Source of the DNA: Deltaproteobacteria bacterium
Lineage (GTDB): Bacteria; Myxococcota_A; UBA9160; SMWR01
Assembly: GCA_002729515.1 (NCBI GenBank)
Contig: PBYF01000131.1
Location: forward strand, 1 to 58,067
Direction: 5' to 3'
DNA length: 58,067 bases
Each line of letters starts with the position of its first letter. Position 1 is the first letter of the stretch. The position numbers and the translations under genes are program-made. Positions 17,884 through 27,221 of this stretch are shown here, piece by piece. The notes under the pieces are model-generated. The model had not been told where the DNA came from and did not search any database. It saw only the letters and a list, made by a program, of their open reading frames with translations.

Positions 17884-18812
17884 AGCCCCGGGTCGGCATG
17901 CTCGCATCGCCCGAGATACTCCGGGCGCCGGTTTCCGAGCGGGCCGGACACTTCGGGCGCGTCGTGGACGCAGGCTGCAGCCACGTCTTCGTCGCCGACC
18001 ACGTGAGCTTCCACGTGGGCATCGGCATGGACGGCCTGGTGCAGGCGGCACTGATCGCAGGTCTCGAACCTCGCCTGCAGGTGGTGGTCGGGGTGTACCT
18101 GCTGGCGCTTCGTCATCCCGTTCCCGTTGCCCGGCAGATCGCGACCCTATGCGAGTCCGCGCCGGGTCGGCTGGTGCTGGGAGTCGGAGTGGGCGGTGAA
18201 GACCGGCACGAGATCGAGATCTGCGGGGTCGATCCCCGCACGCGAGGCCGCCGAACCGACGAGTGCCTGACGGTGCTGCAGGGATTGCTCTCTGGCGAGC
18301 CGATCTCCCACGCGGGAGAGTTCTTCGAGTTCGACTCGGCCCGCATCGTGCCAGCCCCGGATCCGGCTGTCCCGATCGTCGTGGGTGGTCGCTCGGATGC
18401 GGCGATCCGTCGGGCCGGACGCCTCGGCGATGGATGGTTGGGTGTCTGGTGCTCGCCGGAGCGCTTTGCCCGGGCGGCCGCCGAGGTGGACGAGCACGCA
18501 TCGGCGGCGGGACGATCCGTCCCCGAGCATCACGGGCTGCAGGTGTGGCTCTCGGTGGACGCGAATCGCGATCGTGCCCGGACTCGTCTTGCCCGGGGCA
18601 TGGAGAGCATTTACCGCGTTCCCTTCGAGCGCTTCGAGAAGTACAGCCCGTGCGGCGAGCCCGGCGAGATCGCGGACTTCCTCGCCCGGTATGCCCCAGC
18701 GGGCTGCCGCTTCTTCAACCTGATGCCCCTGGCGGAGTCGGTGGAGGCGGGCATCGACGCCATTGCCGAGATCCGCGAGCGCCTGCACGCCGGATCGGAG
18801 GAATCCCCATGA
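17880..18812 (+). CDS. LLM-class (luciferase-like) flavin-dependent oxidoreductase
   Basis: 310 residues. The start is a TTG at 17880 overlapping the preceding TGA by four bases; the resulting N-terminus MKPRVGMLASPE fits the family. TIM-barrel features of the bacterial-luciferase superfamily are visible: HVFVADHVSFH, LRHPVPVARQIATL, GRLVLGVGVGGE, PIVVGGRSDAAIRRAGRLGDGWLG. FMN- or F420-dependent oxidation or monooxygenation is expected. Third gene of the catabolic operon. Confidence 0.85.
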   Translation: MKPRVGMLASPEILRAPVSERAGHFGRVVDAGCSHVFVADHVSFHVGIGMDGLVQAALIAGLEPRLQVVVGVYLLALRHPVPVARQIATLCESAPGRLVLGVGVGGEDRHEIEICGVDPRTRGRRTDECLTVLQGLLSGEPISHAGEFFEFDSARIVPAPDPAVPIVVGGRSDAAIRRAGRLGDGWLGVWCSPERFARAAAEVDEHASAAGRSVPEHHGLQVWLSVDANRDRARTRLARGMESIYRVPFERFEKYSPCGEPGEIADFLARYAPAGCRFFNLMPLAESVEAGIDAIAEIRERLHAGSEESP

Positions 18813-19471
18813 GCGACGTCGGTCTCTACGAAGCCATGAGTACGCTGCGGGCGGTTCGCCGCCTGCGAACGGATCCGATTCCGGAGGACGTGCTCGGACG
18901 CGTCCTGCAGGCGGCAACCTGGGCACCCAGTGGCGGCAACGTCCAGCCCTGGCGGGTAATCGTCGTGCAGGACGCCGCAAAGCGGAAGCGCCTGCAGGAA
19001 CTCTACGTCGGCCCCTGGAAGCAGTACGCGAAAGAGCATCGGGCGGGGATCGAGCACCTGGCCGGTGAGGTGCGAGCCAAGCAGGAGCGCATGATGGCGG
19101 CGGCAGACCATCTCGCCGAGCACCTGCACGAGGCGCCGGCGATCCTGGTCTTCTGCTTCAACCCGGGACGCATGGCGATCACCGACACCGGACTCGACCG
19201 TCCGAGCGTGGTGGGCGGGGGCTCGGTGTATCCGGCCGTACAGAACGCACTGCTGGCGTGTCGCGCAGAAGGACTCGGCTGCACCCTAACGACCCTGCTG
19301 TGCTTCGCCGAGTCGGAGGTGAAGGCCCTCCTCGACATTCCCGACGGCTGGTACACCTGTGCGTTCGTTCCCATTGGTTACCCGGTCGGGTCCGGCCACG
19401 GGACTATCTCGCGCCGTCCGGTTGCGAAGATGGCATTCCGGGACGGCTGGGGCGACGCCTTCGGCGAGTGA
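18809..19471 (+). CDS. Nitroreductase-family FMN oxidoreductase
   Basis: 220 residues. N-terminal segment LYEAMSTLRAVRRLRTDPIP and AATWAPSGGNVQPWR are typical FMN-binding parts of nitroreductases, and VQNALLACRAEGLGCTLTT the later dimer-interface region. ATG overlaps the LLM stop as ATGA. NAD(P)H-dependent reduction of nitro, quinone, enone or flavin substrates is the family chemistry. In this operon it may supply reduced flavin or reduce an intermediate. Confidence 0.87.
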   Translation: MSDVGLYEAMSTLRAVRRLRTDPIPEDVLGRVLQAATWAPSGGNVQPWRVIVVQDAAKRKRLQELYVGPWKQYAKEHRAGIEHLAGEVRAKQERMMAAADHLAEHLHEAPAILVFCFNPGRMAITDTGLDRPSVVGGGSVYPAVQNALLACRAEGLGCTLTTLLCFAESEVKALLDIPDGWYTCAFVPIGYPVGSGHGTISRRPVAKMAFRDGWGDAFGE

Positions 19472-19580
19472 GGGACGGAGCGATTGCCCCGTTCCTCCAG
19501 AAACCGTGGGATCCGCACCTCCTGCGATACGCCTGAGCCAGGAGTTCGTGCGACAGATCCATCGGCGGCCCCCTCGGCAC

Positions 19581-20135
19581 ATGGCGCTCGAGCACGAGAT
19601 CTACCTGGGGATGTGCTGGCGGTGGCGAAACCTGCCGAAGCCCACCATCGCGCAGGTTCAGGGCAAGGTCATTGCCGGAGGACTGATGCTCATGTGGATC
19701 TGCGATCTGGTCGTCGCCAGCGAAGACGCGCAGTTCTCGGATCCAGTGGTCGCATTCGGCGTCAACGGGGTCGAGTACTTCGCTCATCCCTGGGAGCTCG
19801 GCGTGCGCAAAGCGAAGGAGATGCTCTTTACCGGCGATGCGATCTCCGCACGGGAAGGCAAGAGCCTCGGCATGCTCAACCACGTCGTCTCGCGAGAAGA
19901 ACTCGAAGACTTCACACTCGACCTCGCCGGCAGGGTGGCTTCGAGGCCGTCGATGGGCTTGAGACTCGCCAAGCAATCGGTGAACCAGACGCAGGATGCG
20001 CAGGGGTTCTGGCAGGCGCTTCAGGCCGCGATGTCGCTCCAGCAGCTGGGCCACAGCCACAACGCCCAGGTCCACGGCATGCCAGTGGACCCAGCGGGCG
20101 TGAAGATCATCCGCGACCAAGCCAAGCGCAGCTGA
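19581..20135 (+). pseudogene. Enoyl-CoA hydratase, 5'-truncated
   Basis: C-terminal two thirds of a crotonase-family protein: YLGMCWRWRNLPKPTIAQVQ, GKVIAGGLMLMWICDLVVAS, ELGVRKAKEMLFTGDAISA, LGMLNHVVSREEL and the C-terminal helices. The N-terminal 80 to 90 residues, including the first oxyanion-hole segment, are missing; homology starts near 19560, 90 bp after the nitroreductase stop. An ATG at 19581 exists but the product would lack half the active site. It ends just before the tandem repeat array. Confidence 0.75.
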
Positions 20136-20170
20136 CATCTCCCCGCTTCGGAAAATGACAAATCAGGCTC

Positions 20171-20476
20171 GCCCTGTACCGGGGCCTGGTCCCATCGCCC
20201 GTCTCTATTGGACTGAATATCTACTACTCGGACCTGGCGAAAACGCAGCTTGAACTTCCTGTGCTCTCCATCTCTATTGGACTGAATGTCTACTACTCGG
20301 ACCTGGCGAAAACGCAGCTTGAACTTCACTCGGACCTGGCGAAAACGCAGCTTGAACTTTCTGTGCTCTCCATCTCTATTGGACTGAATGTCTACTACTC
20401 GGACCTGGCGAAAATACAGCTTGAACTTCACTCGGACCTGGCGAAAACGCAGCTTGAACTTCCTGTGCTCTCCATC
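20171..20476 (-). repeat. Interspersed repeat, copy 8 (reverse), expanded into a tandem array
   Basis: The element starts normally with its hairpin end (GCCCTGTACCGGGGC) and then repeats. Units starting TCTCTATTGGACTGAAT begin at 20202, 20271 and 20373, with lengths 69, 102 and 102 bp. The two longer units each contain an additional 33-bp internal duplication carrying GGACCTGGCGAAAACGCAGC. The array ends at 20476, upstream of an amidohydrolase gene reading toward it. Confidence 0.92.
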
Positions 20477-20521
20477 AGCCCGAGGAGTGCAGCGCTCGCG
20501 GGTGCCGATACGCCGCAGCGC

Positions 20522-21727
20522 CTAGCGCTCGAGCCCGAGCAGATCGGCTGTATTGCTGCGCATGATGTGTCGCACCTGCTCGTCGGGCAGGCCCTCCACT
20601 TCGCTCAGGAAGTCGAGGGGCTGAGCGGTGCCCTCCGGGTGCGGCCAGTCCGAGCCGAACAGCACGCGCTGCGAGCCGATGACGTCGACGAGCCCGTGCA
20701 CGTGATCCTCCCAGAAGGGCGACACGTAGACGTGCTTGCAGAAGATCTCGCTCGGCATTTCCTTAAGCGGTCCGCCGAGCCAGCGGCCCGAGGCCTCGCC
20801 CTTGGTACTGATGCTGGCCGCCGCAGCGCGATCCATGTTGGCGAGCAGTGCGGGCACCCACTTCGAGCCGTTCTCGATGCTCACCACCTGCAGGTTCGGG
20901 TGGCGCCCGAACAGGTTGTGCAGCACGAGGGCCGCCATCATGTCCACCATGGGCCGCTCTCCGAAGCACGTCAGGTACTGGAAGGCCGACATCTCGGTCT
21001 CAGTGACACCCGCCGGCTCGCCCCAGAGCGTTCCCCAATCCTGCATGTAGCTACTGACACCGATGTGCAGCACCACGGGCACCTGCGCCTCGTTGAGCCG
21101 CGCCCAGAACGGGTCGTAGTACGGGTCGGCGGGTGAGCGCCCCGTCAGGATGCCCGGGCTCATCGCCACCACGCGCGCACCGGCGGCCAGCACCCGGTCG
21201 GCCTCCTGGCAGGCGCCGTCGAGGTCGACGAGCGAGAGCAGGGGCGGCGCGAAGATGCGATTTTCGTAGGCGAAGCCCCAGTCTTCTTCGATGAAGCGGT
21301 TGAAGGCGCGCACGTTGGCCACCGCCGCTTCCGGGTCGCCGCGCATGTCGCTTTCGATCGCCACTCCGAACGAGGGATACATGATCGACGCCTCGATGGA
21401 CTGCTTGTCCATGGTCGCCAGGCGCGCCTTGCGATCGCGGTACGCCGGCCGGTCGGTCGAGATGACCGGCGCCGACTCGCCGTCGAATTCCTTGCCCTCG
21501 TAGTACGCGCGCAGCGCGCCCGGGCTGATGGTGAAATCCCGTGCGCCGCGGTGGAAGGAGAGGGGCTTGTCGCCGAAGCGCCACTCGCGCGCGCCGTCGG
21601 GGAGCGTTTCGATGTGGATGGCGCGCTCGCGGTAGTTCGCCTCCAAGTGGCGGGTGCAGCAATCGTCGGGCTCGTAGTAGTGGTTGTCGGCGTCAACGAG
21701 GCGGTAGGGGAGTTCGGGGCGGGGCAT
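20522..21727 (-). CDS. Amidohydrolase-family (amidohydrolase 2) metal-dependent hydrolase/decarboxylase
   Basis: 401-residue TIM-barrel protein of the amidohydrolase-2 type. The N-terminal metal-site strand reads RLVDADNHYYEPDDC, a variant of the usual D-x-H-x-x-E/x-P. Later marks are MDKQSIEASIMYPSFG, PVVLHIGVSS, and VLFGSDWPHPEGT with the conserved C-terminal Asp. Start at 21727 follows GGAGG 7 bases upstream, which sets it over a longer open frame. Hydrolysis or decarboxylation of a small carboxylic acid is typical. It terminates about 45 bp from the repeat array. Confidence 0.87.
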   Translation of the reverse strand: MPRPELPYRLVDADNHYYEPDDCCTRHLEANYRERAIHIETLPDGAREWRFGDKPLSFHRGARDFTISPGALRAYYEGKEFDGESAPVISTDRPAYRDRKARLATMDKQSIEASIMYPSFGVAIESDMRGDPEAAVANVRAFNRFIEEDWGFAYENRIFAPPLLSLVDLDGACQEADRVLAAGARVVAMSPGILTGRSPADPYYDPFWARLNEAQVPVVLHIGVSSYMQDWGTLWGEPAGVTETEMSAFQYLTCFGERPMVDMMAALVLHNLFGRHPNLQVVSIENGSKWVPALLANMDRAAAASISTKGEASGRWLGGPLKEMPSEIFCKHVYVSPFWEDHVHGLVDVIGSQRVLFGSDWPHPEGTAQPLDFLSEVEGLPDEQVRHIMRSNTADLLGLER

Positions 21728-21898
21728 GGGGGATCCTCCGGGTGAGGCAGGATACATCGGGGAGTTGTGGTCTGGGGGATTGTCTGGCACCACTGGAGGA
21801 GAACGTCGAGTCCCGGGAACGTCGAGGCGATGGGGCTACGGGGGGGGAAGATCCGTGAGTTCACGCGGCAGCTGTGCGACGAGGCCGGTTGCTTGCGA

Positions 21899-22093
21899 TC
21901 AGTGGGGACGTGCCTGCTCTGGCCGGTCGGCCGCGGGTCGGTAGTCGCAGCTGAGGCAGCGCCGCATGGCGCTGCGGATCCGCTGGTTCTCGCGCTCGAG
22001 CTCGCTCACGCGCGTGCGCGCACGCTCGAGCTCGCGCTCTCGGACGTGGGCATCCCGCAAGCCCTGGAGGCTGCGCCGAAGTCGCTTCAGCAT
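21899..22093 (-). CDS. Small coiled-coil protein, unrecognised
   Basis: 64 residues: a basic start (MLKRLRRSLQGLRDAHV), a heptad-like charged helix (RERELERARTRVSELERENQR) and a tail with two cysteines (CLSCDYRP). It lies 17 bp downstream of the preceding gene's stop, on the same strand, so it may be the second gene of a two-gene operon. No family recognised. The alternative is a chance open frame, but the heptad pattern argues for coding. Confidence 0.45.
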   Translation of the reverse strand: MLKRLRRSLQGLRDAHVRERELERARTRVSELERENQRIRSAMRRCLSCDYRPAADRPEQARPH

Positions 22094-22110
22094 GGACACA
22101 CCCTTCGGAC

Positions 22111-22929
22111 TCAGCTCGCCGAGCCGGGCTTCCAGCGCATCCTGACCGTGCACGAGGTCTCGGGCAGGTGTGGCTCGAACTCCATCGAGAGCGCACCGTC
22201 GGGCTGATTGAAGAGGCGTTCGAACGAGCCCTTGCAGATCAGCAGGCAGCCTTCTTCGGGCAGTGCAGCGGGATTGGGCAGCCGCTCCGCGGGTCCGCAC
22301 ACGTGCCACGCGCAGTCCGGGATGTACATCTGCATGGAGCCGTTGGCGGCGTCGTATTCGCGGATCTCGGCCGGCCCGGTCAGGAAGCCGGCAGGATTGA
22401 ACATCTCGAACATCAGCTTCTGGCGGCGGCTGGGCTCGCTGGGCGTGCCGACGCGCTCGGCCTGCTTGGGGACCTTGGTCTTGGAGATGTCCCTCATCCT
22501 CTTGACGAAGCCCGGCGAGAATTCGAGCGCACCCGAGGCGGCCGTGCCGATCACGAGTTCTTCGTACTGCGGCTGGCCCAGGTGCTTTCGCAGCTCCAGC
22601 AGCGCCCACTCGGCCTCGCGCACGAAGTTGCCGTAGTGCTTGCGCCAGCGCTCGCGCGGCGAGTCGAAGAGGCGGACCTTCTCGCGGCGTGACTTCATGT
22701 GCTCCCAGCCGAGGTCGATCTTCTCGGGATCCGAGAGCAGCCGAAGCACGGGCAAGAAGGTGTAGACGATGATCTGTCCCGCCTTCTCCACGATCATTCG
22801 CCGCGACATGAACATGTCGATCCATGCCTGCGGTCCCCAGTGGTAGAGCAGGCCGTCGTGGCTCTGGGTGATGACTTCCTCGGTCACCGAGGCGATTCCT
22901 GTGGGTTCGTGAGAAGACGAGGATCCCAT
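22111..22929 (-). CDS. Uncharacterised protein (possible ATC-hydrolase-like)
   Basis: 272 residues, start chosen at 22929 because GAGG lies 5 bases upstream. Mostly helical, with WIDMFMSRRMIVEKAGQ near the N-terminus, a central alpha region and a C-terminal mixed region MQMYIPDCAWHVCGPAE, CLLICKGSFERLFN, LSMEFEPHLPET. The ending resembles proteins annotated as L-2-amino-thiazoline-4-carboxylic acid hydrolase-like, but this is a weak impression. No signal peptide. Its role is not known. Confidence 0.6.
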   Translation of the reverse strand: MGSSSSHEPTGIASVTEEVITQSHDGLLYHWGPQAWIDMFMSRRMIVEKAGQIIVYTFLPVLRLLSDPEKIDLGWEHMKSRREKVRLFDSPRERWRKHYGNFVREAEWALLELRKHLGQPQYEELVIGTAASGALEFSPGFVKRMRDISKTKVPKQAERVGTPSEPSRRQKLMFEMFNPAGFLTGPAEIREYDAANGSMQMYIPDCAWHVCGPAERLPNPAALPEEGCLLICKGSFERLFNQPDGALSMEFEPHLPETSCTVRMRWKPGSAS

Positions 22930-23140
22930 GCTGGCCTCATGGAGAGTAGCAGGCGGGCAGAGCTCAGCGTGGACCGTCGACAGATCGGCGAGCCCCTCGA
23001 ACGATAGGCCCGCTTTGGCGCGCAACTATTCGGAGCTTCCCGCCACCAGGTAGGCCCTGACTCGAAAGGAGTCCGGTGGGGAAGGGTGTCCTCCCGATCG
23101 CGGGCCTTCGCCTGGCTGCTGCGGAACCGGGGCGTTCGTG

Positions 23141-25702
23141 TCAGCTCAGGTGCCAGCTTCGCAGGGCCTGCGGCGGCACGCTCGGGTCCTCCTGGCCCGC
23201 CGCAGGGCTTTCGTCCAGCCGGACCGGGTTGCCGGTCGCCGGTTGGCCGAACAGTTGCAGGCTTGCCCGCCGGCTCTCGTCGCCCGGGTTCAACACTCGG
23301 ATCACCAGGCCCTCCTCGTGCTCGGCGGGCTTGAGTGCGGAGAGCCACAGGTCCGGGGGAGAGAGTTCGAAAGCCGGTGCCCCCTCCGCAAGGGGTGCCT
23401 CATCGCCGCAGGGTACGCCGCGCAGGCCGAGTTCGAAATCGTTGGCCGCACGCACGTCGCCGGGGTCGAAGAGGGCGAGCCGCGCTTGCGTGCGTCCCAG
23501 GCATTGGGCACCCGGGGTCTCGGTGCCGGGACCCGCCGGCCCGGGCCGGCTCGTCAGGTCGTGGCGCGAGAGGTGGCTCACGCAGCGCAGCAGGGTGAGG
23601 GCCAGGGCGTGGCCCGGGCCGTGGGCAATTACGGCCGCTTCGGAAAGCCCCGGGGCTGCGACTCCGAGGCCGCCCAGGCACACGAACCCCTGGTTGGGAA
23701 ACGTCTCCGGGGCTCGCTGCACCCAGTCCGCGTCGGCTCGTGATCCCGGTGCGCGTGTGGCCACGCCGAAAGTCGTTTGCGCACGAAATTCGGTCACGGG
23801 TTCCGCCACTGGAAAGAGCAGGCGAAGGCGGTGATCCCGGGCGCTGTTGTCCACCGTGACCCGCACGTCGATCCGCGGCACACCAGCGGCGAGTGTCAGT
23901 TCGGTGAAAAGAGTGACGGGACTCCGGTCCGTACTGCGGGCCGAGCGGTGCGGTTCGAGTCGCGCGGGGACCGTCAGGCGTCGGGTGACGAGAAGCTGTC
24001 GGATGCCAGAGGGATGGACGACGCGCTCGACTTCCACGTCCTCGACTCGCACGTCGTCTTCGCCGGCCGGGTCGAAGTCGTAACTATCGCCTCGGTCGCC
24101 CACGTCTTCCACGCCGAGCAGTCCGTCAAAGGTCTGCCCGGCCCGGCGCATCCGGATCGTACCGGTTTCGTTGACAGCTACGCTCAATTCACCGCCTTCG
24201 ATGGATGCGTCTGGGTGGCCGGCTGCCACGCTTTGCCTGTCTTCGACGATCTCTTCGTCGCTGCGCCGGAGTGAGACTCGCTTCCAGCCCAGGGCCGGAA
24301 TGTTTTCGGCCACGAATTCCACATCAATTCCTGGGCGGTCCGGAACCAGGGTGACGCGTCCGGTCTGCGCGGGCAGAACCCGCGCGGGTTGCTGGTCGGC
24401 CGTGTAAGAGGTCTGGGTCAACTCGAGGGTCAAGACCGGGTGCAGCATGTCCTCCGGGCGCGGGGCAGTGGTCATCCACGGGTGGGGGTCGAGAGGCACC
24501 CGGACGCGATCCGTACGCGGATAGGGGGACGGATTGAAGACGGCCACATCCCAGTCGACGGACCAGGGCGGGCGCCGCTCCGGGTTTCCCGCGAGTTGTG
24601 CGAGCGAGCGCGCCACGGTTTCCCGGGCGAGTTCGAGCGCGCTATCGAAGCGGCCGCGCATTTGCTCGTGCACCTCGTCGCGCGAGCAGCCGCAGATGGA
24701 ATCGTGGGCCTGGTTCGGAAGCAGCGTGCGCCAGGCCCGGCGCAGGGCGGGGCGCTCGTCCGTTCCACCGAGCCGGGCCGAAAGGGCCGCAAAGGGTTCG
24801 GCCCAACCGGTGAGTTCGGTCTCGGCCGCGCGATTGGCCAGTTTGATCCAGGTTCGCGTCGACCACACTCCCGGCAGCAGTGGCGCCACCCGTGCGCCGG
24901 TCAATTCACCGGACCAGTCCAGGCGTGGAACGGCCGACGTCTCGACGGCGTCGACGAAATCTTCGAGCAAGGCTCGCTCCACCCGGAAGCCCGTTTTCTT
25001 GGCGATGGCCTCCGCCAGGCTACTCGAGCGGGGATCCGGCGGTTGATGATCGAGGCCGTTCATGAGCAGGATCGCATTGCTGCGGCTGCGGTCGGCCAGT
25101 GCACGGGCGCGTTCGGAACTGGCCTCGGCCGCCTGATCGAGATCGTTTGCCGGATCGAGCGCGGCGCTGAAGTAGCCGCGGCCCAGGTGGCAGGCCAACA
25201 GAGCGGTACCGTCGGGTGCGACCCAGTTCCATTCGGCCGGCAGGCCGTCGATTTCGTTTCCGTGGCCTCGCCAGTACACGAAGGCCCGAAGTCCGAACCC
25301 GGCGAAGAGTTGGGGGAACTGGGCCGGGTGGCCAAATAAGTCGGGCGTGTAGGCAATTCTGGAAACAGGTCCGAAGACTTCCCCAGCCGTCCTGCCGAGT
25401 AGCAGATTGCGCACGTGCGCCTCGCCTCCCGGCAGTAGCGAGTCGGGTTGCACATACCAGGGCCCGATGGCCATGCGACCCTCGCCTATCCGCGTGCGCA
25501 GTTCCGCGATCCTTCCGGGCCGGATTTCCGCATAGTCTTCGAGAGCAATCGTTTGTCCATCGAGCAGGAAGCGGTAACCGTCGTCCAGGGCGCAGAGGTC
25601 GAGCACCCGGTCCACCGCATCGACGAGTCGGCCGCGAAAATCCTCGAAGGTGCGATACCACTCGCGGTCCCAGTGTGTGTGACTCACGAAGAAGGCGCGC
25701 AT
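23141..25702 (-). CDS. Glycoside hydrolase family 38 alpha-mannosidase
   Basis: 853 residues. The N-terminal catalytic domain begins HTHWDREW (residues 8-15), with MAIGPWYVQPDSLLPGGEA and the nucleophile Asp region YTPDLFGHPAQFPQ, all diagnostic of GH38; the middle has NQAHDSICGCSRDEVHEQM with the second conserved His/Asp region, and a large C-terminal beta-domain follows. Length fits bacterial GH38. It hydrolyses alpha-mannosides, using a metal. No signal peptide is visible, so it is likely cytosolic. It has no obvious partner gene. Confidence 0.92.
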   Translation of the reverse strand: MRAFFVSHTHWDREWYRTFEDFRGRLVDAVDRVLDLCALDDGYRFLLDGQTIALEDYAEIRPGRIAELRTRIGEGRMAIGPWYVQPDSLLPGGEAHVRNLLLGRTAGEVFGPVSRIAYTPDLFGHPAQFPQLFAGFGLRAFVYWRGHGNEIDGLPAEWNWVAPDGTALLACHLGRGYFSAALDPANDLDQAAEASSERARALADRSRSNAILLMNGLDHQPPDPRSSSLAEAIAKKTGFRVERALLEDFVDAVETSAVPRLDWSGELTGARVAPLLPGVWSTRTWIKLANRAAETELTGWAEPFAALSARLGGTDERPALRRAWRTLLPNQAHDSICGCSRDEVHEQMRGRFDSALELARETVARSLAQLAGNPERRPPWSVDWDVAVFNPSPYPRTDRVRVPLDPHPWMTTAPRPEDMLHPVLTLELTQTSYTADQQPARVLPAQTGRVTLVPDRPGIDVEFVAENIPALGWKRVSLRRSDEEIVEDRQSVAAGHPDASIEGGELSVAVNETGTIRMRRAGQTFDGLLGVEDVGDRGDSYDFDPAGEDDVRVEDVEVERVVHPSGIRQLLVTRRLTVPARLEPHRSARSTDRSPVTLFTELTLAAGVPRIDVRVTVDNSARDHRLRLLFPVAEPVTEFRAQTTFGVATRAPGSRADADWVQRAPETFPNQGFVCLGGLGVAAPGLSEAAVIAHGPGHALALTLLRCVSHLSRHDLTSRPGPAGPGTETPGAQCLGRTQARLALFDPGDVRAANDFELGLRGVPCGDEAPLAEGAPAFELSPPDLWLSALKPAEHEEGLVIRVLNPGDESRRASLQLFGQPATGNPVRLDESPAAGQEDPSVPPQALRSWHLS

Positions 25703-25873
25703 ATCGCATAGGATACGCGAGCTTCAGCCGGCCGCTTGTGAACCTGGCGCCAGGCCTGGTGCGGTTCTCTGGGTATCGGCGGGGACGTCGTCCAACCGTT
25801 CGGAGTGCTCGTTCAGCGCATCATCCCGGGCTTGGCGGATCTGGGTGGCCTGCCCCGATTCTTGTACCAGTTC

Positions 25874-26158
25874 CTATGTTAGAGAAGCCAGCAAGTTCTC
25901 ATTCCTGGGCCCAACTGGCCACTGAATCGTATCGGGCACCGGAGGGCGGTAGCCCAACGAGCTGTGGAACCGGAATGTATTGTACTCCCGCCGCCAGCTC
26001 TCGATGACGGGCTTCGCCTCGTGGAGCGTGTAGAAGATCTCACCCTTTGGCAACTCGTCTCGAAACTCACCGTTGCACGACTCGATGTATTCGTTCTCCC
26101 AGGCGAGCTCCTTTGCCAACTCGATCTCCGCACTTCGAAGTTTCCCGATGATATCAGG
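25874..26158 (-). pseudogene. IS3-family transposase (OrfB) C-terminal remnant
   Basis: Carries the end of an IS3 integrase core: WENEYIESCNGEFRDELPKG with the last catalytic Glu in the N-E-Y-I-E-S context, then YNTFRFHSSLGYRPPVPDT. The upstream catalytic portion is missing. It might belong to the same kind of element as the 2.1-kb remnant. A stretch of no recognised content (25703-25873) separates it from the mannosidase start. Confidence 0.78.
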
Positions 26159-26297
26159 CGGGCAGGTCAGATGGACAGGTCCGAACTACAACCCAAGAGC
26201 TGGTAGCGGTTCAGTGGGCTTGCCACCTCGCCTAGCAAATTCGGGGCTGGATTCTCCTATGCGCGACCGAAGCCGATGCACCGAACCGATCGGTTTC

Positions 26298-27221
26298 TCA
26301 GAGACGTGCGCGCCCTGCGGCAAGCCAGTCGGACTCGGACCAGACATCGTGGTTCTCGCCCCATCGGAGCGACGCGCCATGCTGCCAACGCACGAGGTTC
26401 AATACGGCGTAGACACCGTTGCCGGCATTCGATGCCATCGTGTTGACGCATTCCCCTGAGATTTCGAAGTGCCGCCCTGCGGCGTCTTCGGCTTCGATCC
26501 GAACGGCGACGGGCATGCCGCCGCGGAGAGTCGTCTCGCGCAGACCGCCGACCAGTGCCGCGTCGACACCGCCGTCGAGCAAGTAGCCATGGGTGATGGT
26601 CTCCCGCCCGTCGGGGGATGGGCTTATGTAGGCGAAGAAGCCGAAATCCTCGGCGGTCGCGTAGGCATTCCCGAGACGGAGCCGATCGGGCATTCGTCGC
26701 GGCCCCCACGAGCGATCTCGAATCGTATGACAGTCGACATCCAGGGTACGCCCATGAATCTTGAGCCTGCCGATAACGCGCCCCGGCTGCTCGAAATGTC
26801 CGGCAAACATCCCCGGTGAGGCCTCGGGCGCCACGGGGTTTGGCGGCATGATTGCCTGGAACTCGAGGTCGAGTTCTGAGTGAGGCCCCGCATGCCGGAG
26901 GCGATAGCGAGAAAGAGGCTCCAGACACTCGATGCGAAGCCGGTCACCGAGATTCAAGTTGCGCAGATCGGGTGAGGACTCGAGTGACTCGGTGAAGCGA
27001 TCTCCAAAAATACCCTGCGAATTTCCCCTCCAGCCCGCGACTGTGACCTCGAGTTCACGGATGTTGGGACTGATCCGAACGCGAATCGAGGCCGAGATCG
27101 ATTCATCGGGGACCCAGAATGGAAACCACATCGTCTCGATCCACGCGGGATCGTCTGTGTCGGGTGGATGAAACGCATCGTCGCCAGGACTGACGACGAG
27201 GTTGGGGTCGCGGCCGATCAT
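26298..27221 (-). CDS. AttH/CrtC-like lipocalin-fold protein (DUF7064/7065-type)
   Basis: 307 residues. The pattern of beta-rich segments with RVIGRLKIHGRTLDVDCHTI followed by RDRSWGPRR is characteristic of AttH/CrtC-like (carotenoid hydratase-fold) proteins, where RDHSWG-type motifs are conserved. ATG overlaps the stop of the upstream APH-fold kinase by four bases, so the two are coupled. Such pairs occur in lipid or xenobiotic modification clusters, but no reaction is established. The last residues read into no repeat or IS. Confidence 0.65.
   Translation of the reverse strand: MIGRDPNLVVSPGDDAFHPPDTDDPAWIETMWFPFWVPDESISASIRVRISPNIRELEVTVAGWRGNSQGIFGDRFTESLESSPDLRNLNLGDRLRIECLEPLSRYRLRHAGPHSELDLEFQAIMPPNPVAPEASPGMFAGHFEQPGRVIGRLKIHGRTLDVDCHTIRDRSWGPRRMPDRLRLGNAYATAEDFGFFAYISPSPDGRETITHGYLLDGGVDAALVGGLRETTLRGGMPVAVRIEAEDAAGRHFEISGECVNTMASNAGNGVYAVLNLVRWQHGASLRWGENHDVWSESDWLAAGRARL

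Noticed and set aside
16582..18501. 639-residue minus-strand ORF
   Set aside because: High-GC shadow of the ACAD/LLM operon, Arg/Pro/Ala rich and without motifs.
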